This document shows positions 8,371-17,521 of a stretch of 64,000 bases of DNA, piece after piece (position 1 is the first letter of the stretch; every line of letters begins with the position of its first letter). The translations under genes were made by a program, and so were the position numbers. This DNA comes from Furfurilactobacillus milii (lineage in GTDB: Bacteria > Bacillota > Bacilli > Lactobacillales > Lactobacillaceae). A model generated the notes under the pieces. That model searched no databases. It was given only the letters and a program-made list of their open reading frames with translations, and was not told where the DNA came from. The stretch spans positions 61,467 through 125,466 of the forward strand of contig NZ_WEZQ01000006.1 in assembly GCF_009864005.1 (NCBI RefSeq), in the 5' to 3' direction.

Positions 8371-9642
8371 ATGCAAAAAACTGAATCAAAACACTTCTGG
8401 GGGTTTCCCTTCTCCCACTTTAGTTATTTCTTCATCTGGGCTACCGTCTATGGCTATTTAACGCTATGGATGGAACAAGTCGGTCACTTAAACGGAACCG
8501 AATCTGGGGCTGTTTTCTCCATGATGGCCGGAATTTCGCTTATTTTCCAACCAATCTTCGGGGTCGTTTCTGACAAACTTTTATTCAAAAAGAACTTAGT
8601 TATTCTAATTTCTGTTGTTGCTATTTTTATCGGACCTTACTTTCAGTGGGTCTTCTTACCATTGCTTCACATCAATTCTTTCTTGGTTGCCATTGTCACT
8701 GGGACCTTCCTCAGCTTTGTCTTAAACGGTGGGGTTTCCGTTATTGAACAATATGTTCAACGTGCCAGTTTAGCAAACAAGTTTGAATATGCTCACTCAC
8801 GTGTCGGTGGTTCTGTTGCCGGTGTTGTCGCTTCATTAATTGCCGGTCGTTTATTCCTGTGGTCACCAGACTCAATTTTCTGGGCATGTACCGTTGCTGC
8901 CATTATCTTAACTGGCTTACTGTTGTTCAGTGACAAAATCGACATGGACAACGCTTCTGCTGCTGGGGACACATCTAACTCTTTGGACATGAAGACTGTT
9001 ATGTCTGTGTTCAAGATTAAAAACTTATGGGTTCTGGCTATCTTCTACATGGGCGCATCAGCTATTTTCGATGTGTTCGACCAACAATTCATTATCTTCT
9101 TCAAGACGTTCTTCCACACCGCCGCACAAGGCACATTGGTTTACAGTTACATGACTTCCGGTCAAACGGCCATTGAATTCTTGCTCATGTTCCCAATGCC
9201 ATGGATCATCAACAAAATCGGTTCTAAAAACGGTTTAATCATCTACGGCTTCATCACATGCATTCGGATCTTAGGTTCTGCTCTGTCACCAACATGGGGC
9301 TGGGTTGTCTTCTTCCGTTTGCTCGCCGGATTGGAAATGCCATTGTTGTTAACGTCTATCATGAAGTACATCGCTGGTGCCTTCGATATTCGTTTATACG
9401 CCACGGTTTACGCGCTCGCGTCTAACTTTGCTAAGCAAATATCGGTCTTCATTTTCTCCTCTGTTGCCGGCAAATTATACGATGTGATCGGTTACCAACA
9501 CACGTACATCTGGATGGGTGTTCTAGTCTTCGTCATTACACTGTTCGCTGCGTTCTTCTTAAAGAAAGAGGATAAAGTACAGGCTGGTGAAGTCGAGGCG
9601 CCAAAAGATACACCGACGCCAGCAAATGATTCTGATAATTAG
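8371..9642 (+). CDS. LacY/RafB-type oligosaccharide:H+ symporter (MFS)
   Basis: A 423-residue permease with about 12 membrane segments. The N-terminal HFWGFPFSHFSYFFIWATVYGYLTLW-like stretch, the GIISL...QPIFG loop and the FDVFDQQFIIFFKTFF segment are typical of the oligosaccharide:H+ symporter family that contains LacY, CscB and RafB. It is co-transcribed with the GH43 gene, so import of short arabinan-derived oligosaccharides or arabinosides is the best inference. The C-terminal tail is charged and Pro/Thr-rich. A strong terminator follows. Confidence 0.85.
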   Translation: MQKTESKHFWGFPFSHFSYFFIWATVYGYLTLWMEQVGHLNGTESGAVFSMMAGISLIFQPIFGVVSDKLLFKKNLVILISVVAIFIGPYFQWVFLPLLHINSFLVAIVTGTFLSFVLNGGVSVIEQYVQRASLANKFEYAHSRVGGSVAGVVASLIAGRLFLWSPDSIFWACTVAAIILTGLLLFSDKIDMDNASAAGDTSNSLDMKTVMSVFKIKNLWVLAIFYMGASAIFDVFDQQFIIFFKTFFHTAAQGTLVYSYMTSGQTAIEFLLMFPMPWIINKIGSKNGLIIYGFITCIRILGSALSPTWGWVVFFRLLAGLEMPLLLTSIMKYIAGAFDIRLYATVYALASNFAKQISVFIFSSVAGKLYDVIGYQHTYIWMGVLVFVITLFAAFFLKKEDKVQAGEVEAPKDTPTPANDSDN

Positions 9643-9660
9643 GCAATCGAAAATGTAACA

Positions 9661-9710
9661 AAAATGAGCCATTAAGGAACGGTTGCTACCTCTCCTTAAT
9701 GGCTCATTTT
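9661..9710. terminator. Terminator after the GH43-permease operon
   Basis: Long perfect arms AAAATGAGCCATTAAGG and CCTTAATGGCTCATTTT. Bidirectional in form, serving the permease and the convergent large gene at 9739. Confidence 0.88.
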
Positions 9711-9738
9711 ATATAAATCATTTAATCATGAATAAATA

Positions 9739-12102
9739 CTAACCTTCATCCGTTTTAAATCCATCTTGAATATTGTAACGAACTGTCTCACTCGATGTTT
9801 TTAAACACCTGTTTCGTTCAACATCTAGGATTTCACGAGGATATGGTGCATAACTGGTAACCCTGTACTCATCCTGTCTTAATTTGACTAGGTTGCCATT
9901 GATCACACTAAGTGTTCCATCTGCTTTTGTGTACACATACGCCTTTTGTCCAAATCCAGTTAAGTAAGCGGCCAATTCTTCGCCCATATCCCAATCATCG
10001 TGGCCTGTATCACCATCAGGGAATAGTCTAGTAAAAATACCACCGTCCTGAGCAAAAACTGATTGGCCAAAGCGATTTCGAGATAGGTCCGGTCGATTGA
10101 TATTTGGCCCTGCAATGCTATACGTCGAGGCTGCCTCTCCATGTTTGAGCAGACGATCTGTTGTGGTTGCGTTTGCATCATACATGTATAACACACCCGC
10201 AAATGCACGATAAGCCCCTCGTAGCAGCTCAGTGTCACCCATTTTTTCATAGGCTAGTAGGCTAGAAGCCGCTGTAATCCCGCCCCATAATGAGTGAATC
10301 ATATAAGAGAGGGCTTCCCACCAACGGTCTGGCGCCTGGCTTCGAAAATCATTGCTGAAGCCAATGTTGGCTTTTAATAATTCTGCATATCGACTGGCAG
10401 CCTTCGTATAGCCGGCATTGGCCAAAGCCCCCGTTGCCGGTCCAAAACCGGCATTATCATAAAAGTGCTCTGTAATGGCAGCCTTATACGATTGACTATC
10501 AGTTGCCACGCGCTTTACGGCTTTGTCCCAACATTCCTTAATTAGCTGATAGTCCTCATTCATACCATGAGCTTTTAAGTCATTCAGCAGACCATCAATG
10601 TATAAAAAGTACACGCCCAACATTTGCGATTCTTCCTTGGCACGCTGACTTTCATGCATATCTGGATTAACTCGTAAATTAAAGACATCCGCAGCCCAGT
10701 GAAGATAAACTGTCGGTTGATTGAGTATTAAAACATTTTCCCCAAATAGTGATAATAAGTAGTAGACATGTCCAATGTATTCAAAATCCATTACGCGATA
10801 AAAGTCTCCATACAGGGACGCTGGTTTGCCAAAATCACCGTCAACAAACCATTTTTGACGAATGTAGTACACAGCACTTTGTTCGACCTGTCGCACCTGA
10901 GCCATTGTTTTTTCAGTCGGATTTAACAGATTTGCCATTAAGATTAAACTCAATTTACCTAACGATTCGCCTTGGTTAGAAACAGGTCCGAATGAATATG
11001 GATGTTTGCCCGAAGCATCTTCGAAAGAGTGAATGCTTAACCAATCCACGCGCTGTTGAATCAGTTGATGAATCGGCCGCATAACATTGAATACAATACG
11101 ATCCTGTCTGCCACTTTCAAGAGTAATACGCAACTCATGTTCGCCCACCTCTGTTGGAGCTAACGTCAACACGTTTTGTTTAAGACTAGAGGTTACATCA
11201 CGTTCAATAATCTTGTTATCAACATTAGTACGTAAAACAATTCGTTCAACCAAATCGTTCGTTGGTTCCTCGATCATTACTGTAGCTGTCTGGTTTCGAA
11301 TGATAATTGGTGGGTATGTTATGCGTGGGTGACCAAAATGTTGGGCCACATCAGTAAAATTATCCTGATCACTAAAGGGGGTGAGGACAAAAGACCACTT
11401 CATTTCGTCGGTTAAAGTGATGCTACTATGCGGGTATATCCAATCTCTTTTTGGTGCTTTTGTTTGTGGATACCCACCGGCCAAGATGAGTTGATGAAAC
11501 AACATACCATCCAATGACGGCGATACATTTTCAAAGAATCGATTCGTCCACTCACAAGCGGTTCCAACTGACTGAACCACACCTGCTGTCTGAAATAACC
11601 CCATGTTCTTTCCTTCATTATCACGGCGCATTCCAGCTAATTTAGTAAAGTTCGGGGCAACCGAAGGAAAAACAGCTGTGGAACGATGAATGTTTTGGAG
11701 GACATCTCGATCTCGAAACATAATATAGGCCAGTGAGCACCAGACACCGAGACTTGTTATTTTTACAGGCTCATACGTATTATTCTGTAACAGAATTTGC
11801 CACTGCAACTGATCGTTAATCAATTCATAATTCAACGTAATTGTTGCTTCAGGGAGCTGATATTTAACTATCAATTGTTCACTGGTTTCTTTAATAACCG
11901 GCGTTAATTCAATGCTTTTGTAATGATGGTCCCCGATTACTATTTCGAATTCACCAAACAATTTATCACTGTCGGTGTAGCCTGCTTTATCTAAGTAACT
12001 AGGATTAATTACCCAGTTCATCTGATAAGTGTCTTCCTGATCAATAAGACTTGTAATTGCTCCATGGGAATTGTACTGCATGTTGAAGCGTTTTGAATGC
12101 AT
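9739..12102 (-). CDS. Large putative glycan-active protein (DUF5695-like)
   Basis: A 787-residue cytoplasmic protein without signal peptide. Residues about 1-330 look beta-rich and residues about 370-680 look helical with repeated WxxA-type motifs (VDGDFGKPASLYGDFYRVMD, RWWEALSYMIHSLWGG), the two-part layout seen in (alpha/alpha)6-barrel glycoside hydrolases and lyases. From memory it resembles the DUF5695 family; I could not test this. Function is not known. Its neighbours are an AraC regulator, a GPH symporter and arabinofuranosidases, and a cre site sits just upstream, so an enzyme acting on an arabinose-containing oligosaccharide is plausible. The start follows GAGGT. Confidence 0.6.
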   Translation of the reverse strand: MHSKRFNMQYNSHGAITSLIDQEDTYQMNWVINPSYLDKAGYTDSDKLFGEFEIVIGDHHYKSIELTPVIKETSEQLIVKYQLPEATITLNYELINDQLQWQILLQNNTYEPVKITSLGVWCSLAYIMFRDRDVLQNIHRSTAVFPSVAPNFTKLAGMRRDNEGKNMGLFQTAGVVQSVGTACEWTNRFFENVSPSLDGMLFHQLILAGGYPQTKAPKRDWIYPHSSITLTDEMKWSFVLTPFSDQDNFTDVAQHFGHPRITYPPIIIRNQTATVMIEEPTNDLVERIVLRTNVDNKIIERDVTSSLKQNVLTLAPTEVGEHELRITLESGRQDRIVFNVMRPIHQLIQQRVDWLSIHSFEDASGKHPYSFGPVSNQGESLGKLSLILMANLLNPTEKTMAQVRQVEQSAVYYIRQKWFVDGDFGKPASLYGDFYRVMDFEYIGHVYYLLSLFGENVLILNQPTVYLHWAADVFNLRVNPDMHESQRAKEESQMLGVYFLYIDGLLNDLKAHGMNEDYQLIKECWDKAVKRVATDSQSYKAAITEHFYDNAGFGPATGALANAGYTKAASRYAELLKANIGFSNDFRSQAPDRWWEALSYMIHSLWGGITAASSLLAYEKMGDTELLRGAYRAFAGVLYMYDANATTTDRLLKHGEAASTYSIAGPNINRPDLSRNRFGQSVFAQDGGIFTRLFPDGDTGHDDWDMGEELAAYLTGFGQKAYVYTKADGTLSVINGNLVKLRQDEYRVTSYAPYPREILDVERNRCLKTSSETVRYNIQDGFKTDEG

Positions 12103-12128
12103 GTGTGTACCTCACTATTTTTAAATTA

Positions 12129-12142
12129 ATGAAAGCGCTTTA
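12129..12142 (+). promoter_or_regulatory. cre site before the large glycan gene
   Basis: ATGAAAGCGCTTTACA contains the near-palindromic GAAAGCGCTTT core of CcpA sites. It lies about 27 bases before the start of the minus-strand gene ending at 12102. Confidence 0.6.
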
Positions 12143-12234
12143 CAGTGAGTATAAAGCGCTCAAGCTTATCAATAAATGTAAAAGCCAAAGATAAATTTAT
12201 AAAATATCACACATCGATTCGTTATGTCGCGGTG

Positions 12235-13289
12235 TTAACCATTGATTCGATATGTTCTAGGTGAGACACCAACTTGCTTCTTAAAAGACGTTGAAAAGTG
12301 GTAGATTGCAAATTTGATCCGAATTTTTTGACAAATTAGTCAGCATCACTTGGTAAGGTGTTTGCCAGTTAAGTACTTTAAGGGGGCGTTGGTTAATTGA
12401 TCAGCTCCTAAAAAATGGGTTTGTGGTAAACACCATTTTAAAGGAAGCTGATCTTTTTTGTCCGAACAGCGTTCGGATTAATTTTACAATCTACCAAGTA
12501 ATAAATGTTTTGATAACCAATCCTTTCAGCAATAGTAGAAATTGGAAGCGACGTATTAAGTAACTGACGTTTTGCTTCTTCCATCCGATACTGTTTAACA
12601 AACTCATCCGGCGTCAAGCCAGTCGTCTGTTTAACTGCTCGACTAATATAATTAGGGTGGAAATGAAAGACCCGGCTCAATTCCTCATTTGTAATCCGTG
12701 ATTGGTAATGAGTGCGCAAGTATTCTTGAACATGTGCCGCTAGCTCTGCAAGACGCGTTTCCTTGGCTGAACTATATTGTACGGCTTGAAGCACATCAAT
12801 AAATAATTGCTGAGCTCGCCAAAAACCATAGCTGTTGGACTGTTGGCTTTCCTCGAAAATTTGCCGAATTGTTGGCATGAGTTGATCTTGATTTGGAATA
12901 TTGAATTGCTTGGCCAAATAAACAGTCGTCGATGGTGTGTAGTAATGCAGCGTCGGAACGGCAATACTTGGTGTCAACGGTGTCGGATTGACATTTTGAC
13001 TCCATTCTCCAGCCACATAAAAATGAAGCCAGTAGTACTCCGTTCGCTCTGCCACTGGCTTCCAAGAGTAATGGTGATGTCTTGGACGCAATATAAATAT
13101 CTGACCAGCCTTAATTGTATAGTGAGCATCATCTTCGGCGATGAACAAGCAACCTTTACGCATAACCATAAGAATGAAGTATTGTAAATCATCTCGATTT
13201 GGATGTTGTTCGCCCACTTCAAAAGTCGCATATCCACCTTCGATAAATGTTGGAAAGGGCAAGCATGATATAGATAAATATTGAGTCAT
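12235..13289 (-). pseudogene. AraC-family regulator split by an IS-derived element
   Basis: Codons from the ATG at 13289 (GGAGG upstream) give an N-terminal cupin-like sensor (HHHYSW, about residues 60-70) and the first helix-turn-helix of an AraC domain (FHFHPNYISRAVKQTTGLTPDEFVKQYR). The second helix-turn-helix begins IAERIGYQNIYY and then runs into the inserted element at 12495. The missing end lies on the far side at 12235-12299. Deleting the 196-base element and one 4-base repeat restores NIYYFSTSFKKQVGVSP and a stop at 12235. As it stands the protein ends in unrelated residues read from the element (VDCKINPNAVRTKKISFL), so DNA binding is probably lost. It likely once controlled the large gene at 9739 or the divergent GPH symporter. 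Confidence 0.9.
12300..12495. mobile_element. 196-bp MITE-like remnant of an IS30-family element
   Basis: Ends are the inverted repeats GGTAGATTG and CAATCTACC, extending imperfectly to about 24 bases. It is flanked by AAGT on both sides (12296-12299 and 12496-12499). The left 98 bases are identical to the element that begins at 63902, and on the minus strand encode the transposase C-terminus (NQRPLKVLNWQTPYQVM). The transposase interior is missing, so the element cannot move on its own. The right part contains a perfect hairpin (AAAATGG arms) and outer GATCAGCT arms. Confidence 0.88.
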
Positions 13290-13462
13290 TGTTTTCCTCC
13301 GTGCGTTTTCGTCGACACCAGCCATCAATTCCCTATTGCCCCCTATTATGCGTCCGATGGTCTTCCAAAACTGCATAGCTAGTTTAAAAGTGTGATTTTT
13401 TATAAATACTCTGTGAGCTATTGAATGTTAATTGCTTAATGATATGGGTAAATTAAGGTCAA

Positions 13463-13476
13463 TGAAAGCGCTTTTA
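13463..13476 (+). promoter_or_regulatory. cre site before the GPH symporter
   Basis: TGAAAGCGCTTTTA matches the CcpA consensus well. It lies 41 bases before the symporter start. The 140-base divergent region otherwise shows no gene. Confidence 0.65.
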
Positions 13477-13517
13477 AAAAATATCGACCAATCTTATTCA
13501 CTTCAGGAGGAAACATT

Positions 13518-14894
13518 GTGAAAAGCCACATTGCAGAATCGCTCAAATCTTCAACCAAAATTCCGTTTCATCGGATGCTAGCCTATGCCAGTACAGATAT
13601 GGCAGGAAACCTGCTTTATACCACTGTTACAACTTTTATTTTGTACTACTACACTGATGTTTTCGGATTATCAGTCGCTGCAGCAGGCACGATTCTCTTA
13701 GCAGCACGAATCCTTGATGCCTTTGACGCGCCAGTATGGGGATTTATTATTGATCATACCCACACACGTTGGGGACAAAGTCGTCCGTACTTTTTATGGA
13801 TTGCATTCCCGTTTGCAATATTCTTTATTCTCATGTTCTGGTCTCCTTCGCTAAGTTCAACTGGTAAGTTTTGGTGGGCAATGATTACCTACCTTCTGTT
13901 TGGAATTTCATATACAGGAGTTGGAACTCCCATCAGCTCCATTTTGCCAAATCTCAGTAACGATTCCGACCAACGAATCAAGCTAAACAGTACACGAATG
14001 ATCGGTGGTAACATCGGGTTTTTCATCACCGCAACCTTTACCTTAAGTTTCGTGGCCTTTTTTGGCGGTGGCAGTGCCGTCACTGGTTGGCGCACAACCG
14101 CGCTTGTATTAGCTGTTATTGGGTTTGCTCTTCTCATGTTTGCGTTCTTCGATACTCGTGAAATCAACACTCAATCACAGAAAGCCTTGCCAATTATAGA
14201 CTCAATTAGAGCGGCCAAGTCTAATTGGCCTTGGTTCATCTTGGTTCTTGGCTTTATCTTTTATTGGCTTGGAAACTCTTCGCGAACATCGGTTTTAGTG
14301 TATTACACACAGTACAATCTCGGTGCCAAGGGCTTTGCATCAGTGTTAAACGCATTAGTTATGTTTCAAATGGTAGGTATGCTGTTAATTCCATTCCTTG
14401 TTAAAAAATTTGCTAAAACGCAAGTTTTAATTGCCGGATTATTACTTGCAGCCTTGGGTCAAATTGCAATCGCATTTACTGGTCACTCTTTCATTGCCTT
14501 AGCTGTTGCCTGGAGCATCGCATCCATCGGTACTGGTATTTCCGTCTCAATGCCATTCGCAATGCTATCAGACACAGTCGATTACGGTGAATGGAAAAAC
14601 GGGATTCGCGCCAGTGGTTTCTTAACCGCAATCGGTAGTTCATTCGCAATTAAGATGGGATCTGGTCTAGGCGGTTGGGCTCCATCAATGATTCTTAACC
14701 ACGCTGGCTACAAAGCTGGTGTTGCACAAAATGCAGCATCGCTTTCCGCCATCAAATTCTGTTTTAGTTATCTTCCCGCCATTTTCTTTATCGGTGGCGC
14801 ACTTATTATGATTGCTTATTTAAAGTTCGAACGCAAAGAAACGACGATTCGAGAAACATTAATCGATCGTCGTGGTCAAATTAAAGAAAGCTAA
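13518..14894 (+). CDS. GPH-family glycoside:cation symporter, probable arabinoside importer
   Basis: A 458-residue membrane protein with about 12 helices. It has glycoside-pentoside-hexuronide family marks: TTFILYYYTDVFGLS in helix 1-2, ARILDAFDAPVWGFIIDHTHTRWGQSRPY spanning the conserved cytoplasmic loop, and DTVDYGEWKNGIRASG in the C-terminal half. The family includes XynB, MelB and YnaJ-type carriers. It forms an operon with the GH51 arabinofuranosidase 10 bases downstream, which points to import of arabinosides or arabino-oligosaccharides. Start is a GTG behind a strong AGGAGG. Confidence 0.88.
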   Translation: MKSHIAESLKSSTKIPFHRMLAYASTDMAGNLLYTTVTTFILYYYTDVFGLSVAAAGTILLAARILDAFDAPVWGFIIDHTHTRWGQSRPYFLWIAFPFAIFFILMFWSPSLSSTGKFWWAMITYLLFGISYTGVGTPISSILPNLSNDSDQRIKLNSTRMIGGNIGFFITATFTLSFVAFFGGGSAVTGWRTTALVLAVIGFALLMFAFFDTREINTQSQKALPIIDSIRAAKSNWPWFILVLGFIFYWLGNSSRTSVLVYYTQYNLGAKGFASVLNALVMFQMVGMLLIPFLVKKFAKTQVLIAGLLLAALGQIAIAFTGHSFIALAVAWSIASIGTGISVSMPFAMLSDTVDYGEWKNGIRASGFLTAIGSSFAIKMGSGLGGWAPSMILNHAGYKAGVAQNAASLSAIKFCFSYLPAIFFIGGALIMIAYLKFERKETTIRETLIDRRGQIKES

Positions 14895-14904
14895 AGGTAA
14901 TTTT

Positions 14905-16410
14905 ATGAAAGCTATTATCAATACCGCCGCAAACAATGCCATTTCCAAAATTGATGATCGCATCTACGGCTCATTTATTGAACAACTAGGACGAGCTGTT
15001 TACACCGGTATTTATCAACCTGATCATCCTGAAGCCGATGAAGAAGGATTCCGCAAAGATGTTATCAAAGCAGTAAAAAGTCTGCACATTCCATTGATTC
15101 GTTATCCAGGTGGCAATTTCCTATCACAATACAAGTGGGAAGACGGTATCGGTCCTAAAGATCAACGACCAACCCGCTTAGATATTGCTTGGCGGGAACT
15201 GGAAACAAATCAATTTGGTCTACATGAATTTATGCACTGGTCAAAGAAAGTCGGGGCCGTGCCAAACATGGCGGTTAATTTAGGCACTCGTGGCATTCAA
15301 GAAGCAGCCGATTTAGTCGAGTACTGTAACTTTCCAGGCGGCACTGAATTGAGTGATCTGCGTGCCAAAAATGGCGATTCCAAACCATTTGCTATTAAGA
15401 CTTGGTGTTTAGGTAACGAAATGGATGGTCCGTGGGAGATTGGCACTAAAACCGCATCTGAATATGCGCATCTAGCTAACGAAACTGCTAAGGCCATGAA
15501 GCAAGTGGATGATAGTATTGAGCTTGTCGCCTGTGGCAGTTCATCTCTCGACAACCCGACATTTGGCACTTGGGAAGAAACCGTATTGGATGAATGTTAC
15601 GACAATGTAGACTACCTGTCCTTGCACCGTTACTATGGCTATTACGGAGATGATGATCCAACAGAATTGGATAATTTCTTAGCTAAGAACGAAGATTTAG
15701 ACCAATTCATTAGTGGCGTTATCGCTATGTGTGATGCGGTTCAAGCCCGCAAACGGTCAAATAAACAAATCAACTTGTCCTTTGATGAATGGAATGTTTG
15801 GTATCATTCAAACAACGCTGACACCAAAATTAAACCATGGCAGGTTGGTCCTCACTTATTGGAAGATGTTTATAACTTTGAAGACGCCTTACTCGTTGGT
15901 AGTTTACTAATGACACTACTAAAACACGCTGACCGCGTTAAGATTGCTTGCCTTGCACAACTTGTCAACGTCATTGCGCCAATTATGACGAATACAGATG
16001 GAGGCGTGTGGTTACAATCCATTTATTATCCATTCATGCAAATGGCAACGTATGGTCATGGCGTTGTGTTAAATAGTGGCGTTGAGGTCCCAACATACAA
16101 CTCTCGTCAATTTAAAAATGTTCCACTGATGGACAGCGTCACCATCTATAATAAAGAAGCCAATGAGCTGATCGTTTTTGCTGAAAATAAAAACCAACAT
16201 GAAAACGCCGACTTATCAATCAATCCTACTGGTTTTGATATTGATCACATCATAGAAGCAACTCAGTTTTATGGTTATGACGTTAAGGCTGACAACCGCG
16301 ATGGCAAGATGGCAATTCAACCATTAGCTAGTGTTGAGCTTACTGACGAAAATATCAGTGCCAAATTGGAACCATTGTCTTGGAATATGATTCGAATGGC
16401 AGTGAAGTAA
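14905..16410 (+). CDS. abfA: GH51 alpha-L-arabinofuranosidase
   Basis: A 501-residue intracellular enzyme that removes terminal arabinofuranosyl units from arabinan or arabinoxylan oligosaccharides. Glu172 in CLGNEMDG is the acid/base and Glu295 in FDEWNVW the nucleophile, both standard for GH51. The YGSFIEQLGRAVYTGIY start and RYPGGNF are also family signatures. Length is normal for the (beta/alpha)8 barrel plus C-terminal beta domain. The ATG at 14905 follows AAAGGTAA; the open frame upstream overlaps the symporter gene and is not the start. Co-transcribed with the GPH symporter. Confidence 0.94.
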   Translation: MKAIINTAANNAISKIDDRIYGSFIEQLGRAVYTGIYQPDHPEADEEGFRKDVIKAVKSLHIPLIRYPGGNFLSQYKWEDGIGPKDQRPTRLDIAWRELETNQFGLHEFMHWSKKVGAVPNMAVNLGTRGIQEAADLVEYCNFPGGTELSDLRAKNGDSKPFAIKTWCLGNEMDGPWEIGTKTASEYAHLANETAKAMKQVDDSIELVACGSSSLDNPTFGTWEETVLDECYDNVDYLSLHRYYGYYGDDDPTELDNFLAKNEDLDQFISGVIAMCDAVQARKRSNKQINLSFDEWNVWYHSNNADTKIKPWQVGPHLLEDVYNFEDALLVGSLLMTLLKHADRVKIACLAQLVNVIAPIMTNTDGGVWLQSIYYPFMQMATYGHGVVLNSGVEVPTYNSRQFKNVPLMDSVTIYNKEANELIVFAENKNQHENADLSINPTGFDIDHIIEATQFYGYDVKADNRDGKMAIQPLASVELTDENISAKLEPLSWNMIRMAVK

Positions 16411-16421
16411 ATGAATTTTAA

Positions 16422-16475
16422 ACAAAAGCTTGCCATATGTGTGTCCTCACACTATATGGCAAGCTTTTGTTTTGC
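16422..16475. terminator. Bidirectional terminator between GH51 and AraC genes
   Basis: ACAAAAGCTTGCCATAT and ATATGGCAAGCTTTTGT arms form a 17-bp perfect stem followed by TTTT. Confidence 0.88.
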
Positions 16476-16495
16476 CTAGACCATTTACTATCCTT

Positions 16496-17383
16496 TTATG
16501 ATATTAAATGGTTCATTTTCGACTTTCTGAATTCATTCGGAGTTAACCCTGTCCATCTTTTAAATTGTCGACTAAAATTTGCACTATTTTTATACCCTAA
16601 TGCATCTCCGACATCCATTACAGAATATTGCGGCTTAACCAATAATTTTTTGGCTTCATTAACTTTCAGCTTAGACAAATATTTCCTTGGTGAAATTCCG
16701 TAAGTATCCTTAAACATTCTAAATCCGTATCCGTCACTAAAACCAACCTTGTCAATTGCTTTTGAAACAGCTAAAGCACTATTCTCGATCTCATAGCCAC
16801 TCTTAATAAACGACAAAACCTGTTTAGTTAATTCGTTTTTAAGATAGTCTGCAATCCTTCGCGCATATTCCGCAGTGTCCGTTGAGCCTTCAACCGTTGC
16901 TGATTTTGTTGTCTCATAAAAGTCTTGAAGCATTTGCGACAGTTCAATCTGGATTATCATCTGAGTGTCAAAGTCATATCTGCCATCTTGAATTAATCCA
17001 TCTAAGCGATTTAGATGAGGCGCCAATTTCTTGCATAGATCGGAATCCCGTTGATAGAGATACCTCAATCCTTGAATCAAACGAATTTTTAAGGCTGGAT
17101 TATCAATATCAAAATGAAAACAAAAATATGTTAAAGACGAACCTGCCCAAACCTGATGGGAAAATTCTGGAGGAATTATAAAAAAGTCTCCTTTATTTAA
17201 TAAATACTGTTCATTACCAATCTCTATAAATTCACTGCCGTGCAAAATAAAGATGCATTCAAACGCATAATGTTTTTCAACCGGTACTATCCATTTAGCA
17301 TCAACAGTTTGTTCGTGAGCACCAAAAAACGATAAGTTCCAATCTATTACAGGAAGCCGTTTCGCGTTTTTCAAAAAATTCAT
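16496..17383 (-). CDS. AraC-family transcriptional regulator
   Basis: A 295-residue regulator. Residues about 15-100 form the cupin-type sensor (FFIIPPEFSHQVWAG, YFCFHFDID). The C-terminal 100 residues hold both helix-turn-helix motifs (IDKVGFSDGYGFRMFKDTYGISP and DVGDALGYKNSANFSRQFKRWTGLTP, given by position near residues 200 and 260). It is divergent from the GH42 gene, so it probably activates the GH42-permease operon in response to its sugar. The ATG at 17383 is preferred because AGGTGA lies 6 bases upstream. Intact, unlike the other AraC gene in this locus. Confidence 0.9.
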   Translation of the reverse strand: MNFLKNAKRLPVIDWNLSFFGAHEQTVDAKWIVPVEKHYAFECIFILHGSEFIEIGNEQYLLNKGDFFIIPPEFSHQVWAGSSLTYFCFHFDIDNPALKIRLIQGLRYLYQRDSDLCKKLAPHLNRLDGLIQDGRYDFDTQMIIQIELSQMLQDFYETTKSATVEGSTDTAEYARRIADYLKNELTKQVLSFIKSGYEIENSALAVSKAIDKVGFSDGYGFRMFKDTYGISPRKYLSKLKVNEAKKLLVKPQYSVMDVGDALGYKNSANFSRQFKRWTGLTPNEFRKSKMNHLIS

Positions 17384-17486
17384 TTTCATCACCTATACAG
17401 AGTCAAATATCGGAAAAGGATACTTTTCTAAGTTATTCGCACCTATACAACTCTCAATAAATAACCTACTCTTAATTAAACAAAAT

Positions 17487-17500
17487 AGAAAGCGCTTTCT
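17487..17500. promoter_or_regulatory. cre site before the GH42 gene
   Basis: Perfect palindrome AGAAAGCGCTTTCT, a high-quality CcpA-type site, 22 bases before the GH42 start codon and thus overlapping or just downstream of the promoter. Confidence 0.7.
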
Positions 17501-17521
17501 AAATAGAAAAGGAGTCTTATT

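Noticed and set aside
12438..13376. A complete 312-residue AraC regulator in the open frame
   Set aside because: The last residues are read from the inserted element and the real C-terminus lies beyond it; the frame also extends upstream of the ribosome site.
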